Below, in pieces: positions 11,786 through 22,400 of a stretch of 32,686 bases of DNA. The stretch comes from Porogramme epimiltina (Eukaryota; Basidiomycota; Agaricomycetes; Polyporales; Polyporaceae), in contig FTLJ01000993.1 in NCBI GenBank assembly GCA_900155495.1, positions 1 through 32,686 of the forward strand. Direction: 5' to 3'. Every line of letters starts with the position of its first letter. The first letter of the stretch is position 1. A model generated the notes under the pieces. It did not search any database, was not told the DNA's origin, and was given only the letters and a program-made list of their open reading frames with translations. Made by a program: the position numbers and the translations under genes.

Positions 11786-12948
11786 ATGTTCTCCGTCAAG
11801 AAATTCGCCGTCCTCGCCGCCGTCGCCGGCTCGCAGCTGGCCTCTGCGCAATCGTGAGTTCCCAGGCGACAGCTGTCGTCAGCCCGTACTTCCCCCGCTC
11901 ACGCCCTCCGTCACCGCCCCGCAGCCTTTCTTCCGGCTGCCAGTCCACGCTCACTTCCCTCGCCACCTCCTCCGACGCATCCTGCCTCAACGTCGGCGGA
12001 CTCCTCAGCCTCGTCAGCGCCGCATCGAGCTCCACCAATGCCTCCGTCGTCTCCAGCGTCGACTCTTGGGCCAAGGGGATGTGCAGCCGCGCGGCGTGCT
12101 CTAACGACACCCTCGCCAACCTTGTCTCGAACGTGACGTCTGGCTGCTCCTCCGACCTCTCGTCCCTCGGCCTCGGTAGCGTCGACGCGAGCGAGCTCAC
12201 CTCGATCGTTCAGATGGTGTACCCCACCGTCCGCGACGTCCTCTGTCTCGCTGAGTGAGTGTCCGTTCTTCTCAACCCCCCTATTTCTTCTTTCGGGCGG
12301 CCAAGGGCCGCGCCTCTCCCATTGTCCGCCCTGCGCCTCTCAAAATACACCCACGCTGACCCGGACCCCCGCCTGCGCAGCACGAACAACGGCAGCGCGC
12401 TGTGCGTGACCGAGACGCTCGACAACCTCGAGCCGTACACGGGCACGATCTCGTTCACGAACATCGAGTCGATCGTTACCACCGTCGCGGACGGCGGCTC
12501 CGTCCCGAACGTGCCCACGAACGTCACCTGCACCGACTGCGTCAAGGGCGCGTACTCGCTCATCGCCCAGTCCTTCGGCGACCTCCTCCCCGACACCGTC
12601 AAGTCCGGCCTCACGAGCGAGTGCGGCGCCTCCTTCGTCGGTGCGTCCTCCCCGCGTGGGATCCGCAGCCCCTGTTTTCTTCACCGCTGACCGCGCCCCC
12701 TCCTCCCCCTTCGCGCCCTGCTCGCCTTCTCGCCTTCTTTGCATACGCGCCCCTCGCACGCGCCTCGCCGCCCGGCCCGCACAGACGGCTCGATGCCCTC
12801 CACCGTCACGCAGCTCGCGAGCGACTCCTCGTCCTCGACGACCGTCACGCCCAACGGCGCCGCGCCCGCGTGGGCCGTCGCGCCCGTCGTCGGCGTCCTC
12901 GCCTCGACGCTCGTCGCCGTCTCCTCCGCGTTCGCGCTCCTCGCCTGA
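11786..12948 (+). CDS. Secreted Cys-rich, probably GPI-anchored protein of unknown function
   Basis: There are four exons (11786-11853, 11925-12254, 12381-12640, 12785-12948), giving 273 aa. Introns are 71, 126 and 144 nt, all with GTGAGT or GTGCGT donors. The N-terminus (MFSVKKFAVLAAVAG, cleavage likely after LASA at residue 21) is a signal peptide. The mature part has ten cysteines, an even number suggesting disulfides, and five N-glycosylation sequons (NAS, NDT, NVT, NGS, NVT). After a Ser/Thr run (SDSSSSTTVT) comes a small-residue stretch and a hydrophobic tail ending in SAFALLA, the classic GPI-attachment pattern. It should therefore sit on the plasma membrane or wall. I do not recognise the domain with certainty; it resembles uncharacterised Cys-rich extracellular proteins widespread in basidiomycetes. 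Codon use is strongly C/G-ending, suggesting good expression. Confidence 0.85.
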
Positions 12949-13682
12949 GCGCACCGCCCCCCCGATCGCCCCGCGCGCTTCTCCTCGCCTGGATGTCAGC
13001 CGCCACGACGGAAGTGTGGATACCTACCTAGACTGTTGACGGATGGACGCCGATGTCATTACGCCCTGTGTATTTTCATGCCCCCCCATACCGACAGTAC
13101 GCACCTGCTTAATCACCGGACATTTTTTACGAATGCATAGGATTCGTGGACACTTTCGCTTCACATATATCGCGCGAGCCCGAGCTCGTGTGTGTGTCCG
13201 ACCGCGCCCTGTCGAGTGCGCTCTCTTCAGGCCGAGTTGCGCAGGCATGCCCAAACTTTTGCTGCGGGGCCGAGCGGCATCAGCAGGTGGCGCTGCCTGA
13301 GCCAGGCGGTGCGCAGCCGGCCCTGGTCCCCTGGGCTTTTGGGGCGCCAATTGTGTTCCTCGGTCCCTGGTTGGCTGGGGCCCAACGAGGGTTGTGGAGC
13401 CCCGTTTCCATGCTGCCCGCCGCTCACATCTTTTCTTGTCTTGCTTGCAGGTGCACACACAAGGATGGCGGCCTGAATGGACGGGTCCGTGTCACGGGAC
13501 GCGAGGAAGGGAGCTTCAAGAATAGGTCGCTGTGAGGGTCGAAGCGGACGTGCGACTCGGGCCCGTGCGCCCCTCCCGCGCGGCGACTTGTGGGTCGGGT
13601 GGGGAACCCCGTGTGGAGGCCAGGTACGTTCTTCGTTCGCCTCGGCAACGGCGCATGCTCACCTCTCCGTAGTGCCGGTTCG
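12949..13682. other. 3' flank and intergenic region
   Basis: This follows the stop codon of the Cys-rich protein gene and precedes the TATA-like element at 13683. No motif-bearing frame, repeat or RNA gene was recognised. A 144-codon minus-strand frame (13024-13458) has random-looking composition. Confidence 0.4.
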
Positions 13683-13689
13683 TATAAAA
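13683..13689 (+). promoter_or_regulatory. TATA-like element upstream of the candidate gene at 13844
   Basis: The sequence CGTATAAAATTC contains TATAAAA, 155 bases before the ATG at 13844. A CT-rich stretch (TTCTTCCACCCTCTCCCGC) lies between them, as expected for a leader. The match is good, but the assignment depends on the weak downstream gene call. Confidence 0.35.
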
Positions 13690-13843
13690 TTCTTGGAGGC
13701 CTGCGAGGTCTGGCGACCCTCCGAGGTCGTCGATATGTATCTTCTTTAGATATACCACCAATATTGTCGCTCCCCTCATGCGCCCAGGCTACTGACGACC
13801 ATCGACCCCTTCGGCGTGTTTTCTTCCACCCTCTCCCGCAACA

Positions 13844-14248
13844 ATGGCGAGTACGAAACTGCAGGCCTCCGCCTCTACATCTACGACGTGGGGTCAAAGC
13901 ACACAAGCCACAGAGACGATCTGGGAGAGCTATAGACCACTCTTCGACCTCGGGAGTGTAGCGAAGCCAGAAAATGCTCGCCGGCCCCGTTCTGACATCT
14001 CCCTATTCAGAGAAACCGCGTTTACGTCTCGCGTATCATCCACCTACGGCGTCACTCTTCCGCACTCCACAACGTGAGTTTCTTCATCACTCAACCGTCG
14101 TGCGGTTGCTGCAACTATGGGAATGCTGAGGCGTGGAGGCAGTCTACCAGCCGCCCTTGCCACCCCTTTATCCCTAAGACCATCGAACACCTTTCTGCGT
14201 TTGAAGCCAGGACCCTTTTCACCACCCCTCGTGTGCTCATTCTCGTAG
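13844..14248 (+). CDS. Candidate small protein gene, unknown function
   Basis: This is a possible two-exon gene (13844-14073, 14143-14248) encoding 111 aa. In support: a TATA-like box 155 bases upstream, a pyrimidine-rich leader, a good start context (CAACAATGGCG), an open first exon of 76 codons containing WESYRPLFDLGSV, and a strong donor (GTGAGTTTCTTC) at 14074. The 69-nt intron ends at GGAGGCAG, and an alternative acceptor at 14130 also keeps the frame. Against it: the second exon is short and Pro-rich, and no family is recognised. It converges with the minus-strand gene that ends at 14299, only about 50 bases away. Confidence 0.3.
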
Positions 14249-14298
14249 CAAATACCACAAAGCTGGACGCAAACGGATCCGTACATGACGTACTCGTA

Positions 14299-16872
14299 CT
14301 AATCGTCCTCGTGTAAGTCCTGTATTCTGAGAGTGCTCACTGTACCGTCTGGCATTATCGTCGCTAACAGATTACCGTCCTGAGAGAAGGTGTTGATAAT
14401 GCTTGGTTTATCATATTTTGGCATCCGTCCCTTCTTCGCCACGCATTTCCCATCTGACACTCTCCACAGGCACATTGCGTGCCCCGTGGATGACGTGGCG
14501 ATGTACTCCCCGTTCGGGGAGAAGCAAGCGTGCTTGACGCCGTTCCCGTGGTGGAACGAATCACCCACAGAGCCCAGCAATTCCCTCGCTTTCAGGTCGG
14601 AAACGTTCACCACGTGGCTGCTGTCTTGCACGACCCAACAGACGAGGGTACCCCCCTGTGATAGCCCCATCGGTCGGCCGGCTCCCGTGCGGCGGTTGCC
14701 TTGAGGAATCCTGATGTACTTGTAACCCCCGAAGAGGCCCTCTTTAGTTTGTACATCCCATTGGCGGATACGGCCGCCGTCGTAGAGAAAGAGTACGGAG
14801 TGATCATTTGGCTGGAATGCTACACGACCATCCCTCATTAGAGGTGTAGCAGCTCCCCAGTTGAGCTCTGTTGGAGCTTGTGGTATTGTTCCGTCGGGGC
14901 CATCGGGGCGGAGGTCCCAGACCCAACCTGTACCATATCCTTGCATTACGAGCAGCGTGCCGCTGGGTGATATGTGCATGATATCAGGGTAGTATTTAGG
15001 CTTGTTTGGGGGGTCTAGGACTCTGAGGGGACGGCTACTGCCCGGGAATGTCGTGTCCGTGTCCCATACACATACTGTGCCCTTGGAGTCGGCAATGGCA
15101 AGGGTTGTCCCATCTAGAGACGCAGCGGCATGGACGAAATTTTGCTGATGACCTCTATACAGGGTTGAGACACAGAGAAAGTGTGTAGTGTCCATACACA
15201 TGATTGTTGCCCCATCAGTTAGAACCAAATAGGTCAACCTCCGGGGAGGGCGTACAAAGGCAAGTGGCTTGAGAATCGGGCCGTCCCCAGTTATTATCCG
15301 ACCGTCTTGCACTCGTAGTACCAGTGGACAGAAGACAATACTTTTCGAAGTTTGTATCCCATAGACTGACCCATGAATGGCGTCAGTGGTGGCCATCCAT
15401 TCACCTCCGGGAGAAACTAATAGCTTTGTGGTTATACTCGGCCCAGGGGCCGCCACCCAGCGTCTGTTCACTGAGATCGCCGAGAGCCACACATGTAAGA
15501 ATTTTTCATGAAAGGCTTCAGTATTGAATTCTTACCGAAAATATTACGGGGAGGGGTGAAAATTTCAGGGAAGACCGATTCAAGCAACCAGATAATATGG
15601 TCAAAAAACCCGATTTCATTTAACCAAGGAAGCATTCCAATTGTTATGTGCAAGTCGACCGTGTTATATGGGCGCCATGTGTCACGATTGAGGGTTTGGT
15701 CGAGAGCTCGGAACAAAGCCTGTGCCTCAGAGTCATTGGGAAGACATGGGTTTTCCTCAGCCAGGCTGACGGCGCGGGTCTGTGCTGGAAATTTGCGGTC
15801 CGAAAATTGTAGAGTAAAGGACTGAAAGGCAGGGCAGGGACAGTGGCTTTCGGTGAGCATCGTGACCACTTCCTTAATGTCTGGTTCATGATACGCTGGC
15901 AGCTGGCCTTCGCCCAATTGCAATTGGTGGTCCATGGCGACAGTAAAAGTCAATGATCTCAGGTTTTGGAGTGCTGAAAGCTGGAGGATATTTCCATCTA
16001 TTACTTCGTATGAGACCCACATATTTAGATCTTGAACATATCGAACGCACCCAATGTGCCGCTGCTGCACCATCTGGCGGGAATCGTGATTTCTTCCAGA
16101 AATGGCTGACTCTGACGGATAACCTCTCGAATGAAGTGACGGTCCCATGCTGATGCCGATGAGAGAATCTAAATGCAGAGTATCAGTATTAATGTGGGGA
16201 TTGTATTACGGCTACAAAGTTGGAGGAGAGACGCGGCCCTACCTGGAAGCATGACAACCTAAGGGATGAAGGTATAAAGGGCGGTAATTTTTTGCTCCAA
16301 TCCTTCACAATCGTGTCACAAACAAAGCTCCGAAGATTTGGAAAAGCTTTCAAGAGATGAGCCGCGCGGTGCCCAGTCGTGTGACGGATTGTGAGCTTGG
16401 TGATCATCGAGTAGCGCATGGCCAGGCACTTTCGAGTGAAATTGTTGAGACGAGTTCCAGGATCGTTGTATGTTATGAAGGCCGAATATGTCGTATGCAG
16501 CGTGTCAAGACAAGGGAAGGATATCTCGCACATCAACAAGAGTACATCATGGAAGGAGATTGATGAGGCGTCCCCAAACACGACAAGAGCTGTTACCCGA
16601 TGCCGAAGAGGGGGGTGGGCCTGGAATGCAGTGCGGAGTGAACCAAGTCCTCTACGGCTTTGAACATAGATAGTTCGAAAGAGGTGGAAGCGGCTACGGA
16701 ATAGCCAGTCCTTGCATACTAGTGCGCAATTGGAGAGCGTACGTAGATATTCCGCATCCTTTGGTTGATGGACCATCTCGCCTTCGGATCCAACGTTGTC
16801 TATCACGAGGAGGCCGAGTTCTGCGGGTAGATACCCAGGAGGGGAATAGAGGTATAGTGAGGTTGACGACAT
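14299..16872 (-). CDS. F-box and WD40 domain protein, third diverged paralogue
   Basis: There are four exons on the minus strand (16872-16243, 16168-16051, 16003-15536, 15470-14299), giving 795 aa. Introns are 74, 47 and 65 nt with phases 0, 1 and 1, the same number, positions and phases as the tandem pair at 4.6-10 kb. The N-terminus carries the F-box-like segment GYLPAELGLLVIDNV followed by CALVCKDWLF. The middle region has leucine-rich segments such as LSALQNLRSLTFTV. The last exon is a WD40-like propeller with AAASLDGTTLAIADSKG, MHISPSGTLLVM and ACFSPNGEYIATSS. Its end (MCLWRVSDGKCV, then NTFSQDGNLLAT) matches the tandem copies (LCLWRVRDGKCV, NEFSADGRLLVT). All exons are open. The likely role is again an SCF substrate receptor. 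Its opposite orientation and low identity suggest an older duplication plus inversion. Confidence 0.82.
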
Positions 16873-16948
16873 CTGAGGTAGGCTGCGAGTTCAACGTTCG
16901 AACTCGAGGATTGCATCCACGCCGCCTTGTGACTCTTACATCCTAATA

Positions 16949-16954
16949 CATATA
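16949..16954 (-). promoter_or_regulatory. Possible TATA element of the third F-box/WD40 gene
   Basis: On the minus strand, GGCGTCTATATGTATTAGG lies about 75-80 bases upstream of the ATG at 16872. The TATATG core is only a moderate match. The spacing is plausible for a short leader. Confidence 0.25.
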
Positions 16955-17148
16955 GACGCCCACACCCAATACCTCAACAAATGGTACGGGTTTCCTACGT
17001 GCCTATATTCCACCGCGGTAACCGAAAAACTGAAAGGTTACTCCCACGGTATGAGCATTGACGAACCGATCCCCTCAGAAGTTATACAATACAATGGGGT
17101 TTACGTTCCTCGCTGCCAGGTTCTACTACTTCAACTGCTATGTACTCA

Positions 17149-18579
17149 TTAGCACTCCGTCCTAGGTGCGAACGGGAACTTGAGGTGGCCAGATGCGTTG
17201 TAGATCCCGTACCCTGGCTCCTGGTTGTCTGAATATATGTGCGCGAACCAGCCGATGCCGCCTCCTACTACCGCCTTGAGGTCCTCGCAATGCTGGTCGA
17301 GGAGGATATAGTATCCGTGCTCATTCGGGATGTCCGCGACCGCATCCGGGCTATTAGGTTGTACGCTCGGAGAGGTCACCGATGGCCAGCCGTTCTATAT
17401 AAACGTCAATTCAGAATGGGTAATGGTGAGGATTGAGGGATGGTGCGAGACGTGCGCACCTCGTCAAAGTACATCTTTTTACCGTTTCCGTGGGCGATGA
17501 ACCAGTCCAAGTCGTTTAGCACCAGCGGCCATGCCTGGTCAGCTGAGAAGCAACGACGTCAGCGCGCGCGACTTATCATTAGCACGACATCCAAAGAACT
17601 CGAAGGACGCACACGTTGAGGCGGTCTGGTCGAAGAACGGTAGCATATGAATGTTGATGGAGTCGATGGCGTCGAGGACGTCCTGCGCGCCGCCGCGCTC
17701 CTGGTAGCCGTACGCGAGTTCGCTGACGGTGACGGGGATGTTGAGGCTGGAGAGGTTCTGCTTCGCGAGGACGACCTGCTCCGCAAGCTGCGCGTGCGGG
17801 AGGACGTTGTCGAAGAGCGGCTCGGACCCGAACTGCAGCACGCGCGTGACGAACTTGGCGCGCGGGTTCGCGTGGAGCGCGGCGAGGAGCGTGTCGCGCC
17901 GTCCGATCCACAAGTCGTCGCCGTTAAATCCGAACTGTATCGCGAGCATTAGTGGCCTTCTGTGGCGCGATGGTGGGAGGACGCACCCAGATCAGTGCGT
18001 GGACTCCTAGTCCTGGATATTGGGAAGATGTCAGTGATGAAGGTGACGATGATAGATGAGATGCGTACCGTTTGCCCACGCTGCATCGACAATGTCATCA
18101 CTAGGGGAATGACACCGTCAGTATCGAAACTACAGGAAATACTTCTGATGAGCCTCACTAGAAGCCATCGCGATCGCATACGCCGTAGAGCCGCACGTAG
18201 CGTGATTGGAAATGGTAGCGTATGTCCGCAAACTCTCGATGCAACTGTTCGGGGCTCTGACCTGCACAGGATCCACAGCCCGCAGTCAGTCGAGGGGAAA
18301 TACGGCTTCGGAAGGAAACTCACAGGCGGTCACTTCGTAGCTGAACCCGACGAACGCATACTCCGTCGCCGGGTCGCACCACCAGTCCGTGTTGTCCTTC
18401 GGGAGGTCGAGGGGCATCGTGAAGCCGAGCGCGGGGAAACATAACGGCGCCGGCTTTGCGCTCTTGGTCGCTGTCGTAGCCTTTGACCCGAAGTTGTGCG
18501 GCTGTACATCCTTCTCGAGAGGCGCACCGAAGACGAGCGTCGACAGCACGAGGCCGCAAACGAACGCTGAGAGGGCCAT
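17149..18579 (-). CDS. Secreted glycoside hydrolase family 17-type beta-1,3-glucanase
   Basis: Seven exons on the minus strand (18579-18324, 18261-18159, 18100-18069, 18012-17987, 17934-17613, 17542-17460, 17394-17149) encode 355 aa. A signal peptide (MALSAFVCGLVLSTLVFGA) is followed by a short low-complexity linker. The catalytic barrel starts at about residue 75 with FVGFSYEV. Family landmarks in order are YVRLYGVCD (107-115), GLGVHALIWFGF, FGSEPLFDN with Glu177 as the likely acid/base, TVSELAYGYQ (Glu211) and YFDENGWPS with Glu274 as the likely nucleophile. GH17 enzymes cut or transfer wall beta-1,3-glucan. No GPI tail is present, as it ends in PFAPRTEC, so it is secreted or wall-associated. 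Two exons are very short (32 and 26 nt). Every junction phase closes. The call rests on motifs, and the exact substrate is unknown. Confidence 0.85.
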
Positions 18580-19439
18580 GAGTTGCGGGGATGGATACGT
18601 CGCCTGCGTAGTAGGGAGGGAGGGAAGGAGAGGGAGAGGGCCGGCGAGCAGGGCTCAGCTGCCAGCAGCTGCGAGGCCCAGGTATATATGCCGTCCAGCC
18701 CACGAGCGGCGACGACGCTCCTTCCTGGACGAGGATCCCGATTGACGCACGGGATGGCGAGCGGGCGGGCGGCGAGTCCACTAAACCCCGGCGCGGCGCG
18801 ATCCCATGGCTCGCGAAGCCAAGGAGCCTCGCGCCCCACGGGTACCTTGCCCCCCGTCCCGCACCTGTTCCACCCTGCATGGGCCCGATCCGAATGGAGG
18901 CTGGCAGCAAACAGAGCTGCAGGGCCCCATAACAGAGCCCGCTGCGGTCCGCCGCCTTCCCTTCTGATCGAGGCCGAGGGTGCGCGGTCACGGGGACCTA
19001 GTGCGCGCAGAGCGGGGACGACTTCGGGGCCTGAGAGGAAGTGGCGCGCCACATGCGCGCCGCGTCGGAATAAGTTGTGGTACGCACGCTTAAGCGTCCC
19101 CGGCCGCGCGGCGGATCCAGCGCGGGGGCAGAAGGCGGACGGCCGCATGGTGCTTGCGGGGGGACCGCGCGCATTGCGTCATGCGCCCTGTAAGTCCGTC
19201 GCGAGCAGACGCGATCACGGGAGCGTGGCCGCGCTCCACCGCCTGTGCTGCTCTAATCGGGGTAAAAAGGGCAGCCCACAGAAGGCAGTGTAGTGAATGT
19301 TTGATGAGCAAAAATACATTGGCGCGCTGTGGGTGTGCATCTGGGCCTCGTACATCCGTATATGAGAGCCTATTAGGAATCCAAGCAAAAAAGGGGGATA
19401 GAGAAAGAGGAAAGATCGGAGAAACAGACGGCGCCGCTC
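18580..19439. other. Upstream region of the GH17 gene
   Basis: This 860-base gap lies between the 3' end of the gelsolin-like gene and the GH17 start, both on the minus strand. It should hold the 3' UTR of the former and the promoter of the latter. Long GC-rich frames on both strands (for example 18330-19148 minus) are compositional and show no domain. Confidence 0.45.
18683..18688 (-). promoter_or_regulatory. TATA box of the GH17-type gene
   Basis: On the minus strand the sequence reads GGACGGCATATATACCTGG, a clear TATA-type element about 105 bases upstream of the ATG at 18579. Transcription would start roughly 30 bases downstream, giving a leader of 60-80 nt. Confidence 0.5.
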
Positions 19440-22400
19440 TCAGCTTAGATGAGAGGGGTCAACACCAAGCGGGAGCATTGTGTGATCTTGGAGCTCCGCG
19501 GCGGGCCACCTCGTCGACTTCAGCTAGTTCGAGGGCAGTAAAGTCAGTTCCCTTACTTCACCGGGAAACAAGGTCTAGGAAACAAACCTTCGCGTCCGCC
19601 TCGTTGGCAGGTATCAGGTTCATGTGGTCCGGGATGTCACCGTCATTCTATGGATCCAAATTTAGTTGACGCGCGATGTACGAGAAGGCCATCCAAATAG
19701 CTCACAAGTTCAGTCTGTTCTAACTCCCGGAATGTCAAGAGTAGGTCGGTGGGTATCTGAGACGGGAACACCAGCGCGTGCACGGGAGGCGTGAACGGCC
19801 GAGAAGACGACGCCTTACGCGCTAAGGACTAAAAATACAAACGTTAAAGTGAGTAATGCGATTCCGGTCGGTGCGGACTAAGCGACACACCTCAGCCACC
19901 GTGAGCGCGAGGCGGATCTCCAGTCGTTTGCTGCGAGCCTCGTTGCCAACGAGGACGAACAGCTCCCAAACGCAGTCGACTAGGAATACCGAGCGAGCAA
20001 ACTCCGCAGGTGCAGGGAAGCTCGCAATCGCGCGAACCTGTGCAGTCCAAGCGTCAGCAACAAAGCCTAAATTGTGCCCCAACGAGAGCGGCCCCGAGCG
20101 GGAGAGGGGTGATGTCTACTCACCGCGTCCTTCTGTCCCGCATTCACGGCCCACACGCGCGGGTCGACAATGGTCCCCGGTTCTGTGCGCCACTTCCAGT
20201 AGTCGGCGCGCGCGTAATCGCCGTCGCCAAGAATCGCCCAAAACATCTCGTCCGCCTCGCTCTCTTCCTCGGTGAGCTCGAGCACTGCATCGGGGTTGGG
20301 AGCGAGCGACATCGCGTATGCGCGCGCTGCAGCCTGCTCCGCAGGGAGGGATCCGCGACCGAGCCAGACGTAGAATGTCTCTAGAATGGACACACAGTAG
20401 GAGTAGCCGGAGCAGAGGTGATGGACGCCCTATATGCGCAAATAATCGTGAGACGATCGCTGGATGACAGGGGAAGAACAATGGAGGACATACAATGTCG
20501 AGCTCGTCGATGTAAACGAGTCCCTGTACCGAGCGCACAAGGTGCATCGCCGTATTCTCTGCGCTCCAGTGCGCGCGCGTTCCCTGCCTCGTAACGAGCT
20601 GACCGCCGAGCACAGAAACGAGCTCTAGGGGCTCTCTCGCCTGCTCCACCGCGATCTGGACCGCACACGCGCGTTCAGTGCCCTGTGCCGGTTGACGACC
20701 CGCGCAAAGACCACTCACCGGAGACACGTTGTACCGCCGCGCAAGCTCCTGCACCTTCTGCCGCTCCCGCTCGCCGGGTTGAGCGCGCCGACCTTGCCAC
20801 GCCCACACCTGCGTCATCACGAGCCCGCTCGACTTGACCTTCGCGCGGTGGACGACCGCGAGGAGCTCCGTGTCGTAAAACACGTACGCGTCCTTGCTGA
20901 GCGCCGTCGCGGAGCCACCATCGATGATCATGACATCTACGGAAATTGTGGCGACGTCCGGATCGGGCGCATAATGCGGCCGTGGAGCGTAGTAGAGTGC
21001 ATCTACGTCGACGCGAGGAAGGGGCTTATCGTCATGGACTGAAAGGGGGTATAAGTAGAGGCTTTACCGGCATAGCGATGAAGAGCACATACCAAGCTGG
21101 ACAACTTCGTCTAACCGGGGTTTAGCCTCGACAACCACAGGAGCGGAAACCTCGACAGCGGCCTTTTCCGCCGTAACCAACGCCTGCTCGAGCGCCTGAG
21201 GCGCCGCCTCCTCGAACATCCTCGGGTCCGGGGCAGCATCGCGCTTGAGCGTCCCCGCAGGAGACGCCACGGGCGTGCGCTCCTCCTGGAGCGGGGGCAT
21301 CACGTACGCCGAGTACCGCTCGTAGCTCGACTTGCGCTTCTCCATCGGAGGCGCCATAATCGTGTTCCGCGGAGTGGCAACCGGCGTCGCGGTCGCGGTC
21401 CCGTTCGCGCTCGCCGCCTCGTGTGCGGGTTCCGGCGCTGAGGGCGGTGGCGCCGCGCGGGGCCCCCAGTTCGCCACCATGTTCTTCACGCTCGGCGGGG
21501 CCCAGTCCTCTTCCTCCTCTTCTTCCTGCGCCTTCGTTTCCGCAGCTTTTTTCTCATGCTTCTCATCCTTCGCCACCTCCGCCGCCTGCTTAACCGCGAG
21601 TTCCTTCACAACCACAGCGGCGGCTTCAGGCGGAGCAGGCACCTCCCGCTCCATCTCCTCCGAAAACGCCTGCGCGACGTCCATGACGCGCGCGCGGTTG
21701 CCCGTGCTCGGGATGCGCGTCGGGCGCACAGGGCTCACCGGCGGCTTGTCCTTCTCCTTGTCCCCAGTAGAAGCCGAAGAAGGCGTGCGCGCCGGACCAA
21801 AGGGCGTCGGCTTCGCCCCAGGAGCTGGCGGCGTGGGTAGGGCTCGTGCAGCCGGAGCGGTGTCGACGGTGGGCTTGGTCGGAACCATGGGCTTAAGAGA
21901 AGGCGGGGCGGGCGATACGGCGCGGCCATGGGTTGCGGGTGGAGAGGGGTAGTGCGACGACACTGGGGAGGTTGTCCGGACGTGCGTGACGACGGTCTGT
22001 GGTGGCGACAGCGATGGGAGGGCGCGCTTGGGTTCCGCGGTCGTGGGCGCAGGTTGGATCCTCGCCGGAGACGCCTCACGGATGGCTGTGAGGGTCCCGC
22101 CCCCGGAGGAGGCGGGGGTGCTCTTGCCCTTGCGCGGCTTCTTCGCGCGTTCCTTCGTAGGCTGCACGCAGAATGACGTCGCGTCAGCGCTGGACTCGGC
22201 ACACGCGAAGCACAGGAAGGTGGGTGGGCAGGTGGGCAGGTGGGCAGGTGTGGGGTGCGGCAGCAAAAAGGCGAATGTAGATTGTCCAGGGAGTGTGTGG
22301 AGAAAACAACGTCGACGACCGTGTTACCAAAAAGAACGCACATGACTGAGCGGCTTCCCCGCCGCGTCCGCGGGCATCCCCGCCTGCCCCCGCTCCTGCA

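Noticed and set aside
18330..19148. 272-codon minus-strand frame covering the GH17 promoter and first exon
   Set aside because: It overlaps the GH17 first exon in another frame. The GH17 frame has the signal peptide, motifs and splice junctions.
21332..21952. 206-codon plus-strand frame opposite the gelsolin-like exon 3
   Set aside because: It is a Gly/Ala/Ser-rich mirror of the Pro/Ser-rich minus-strand coding sequence and has no independent support.
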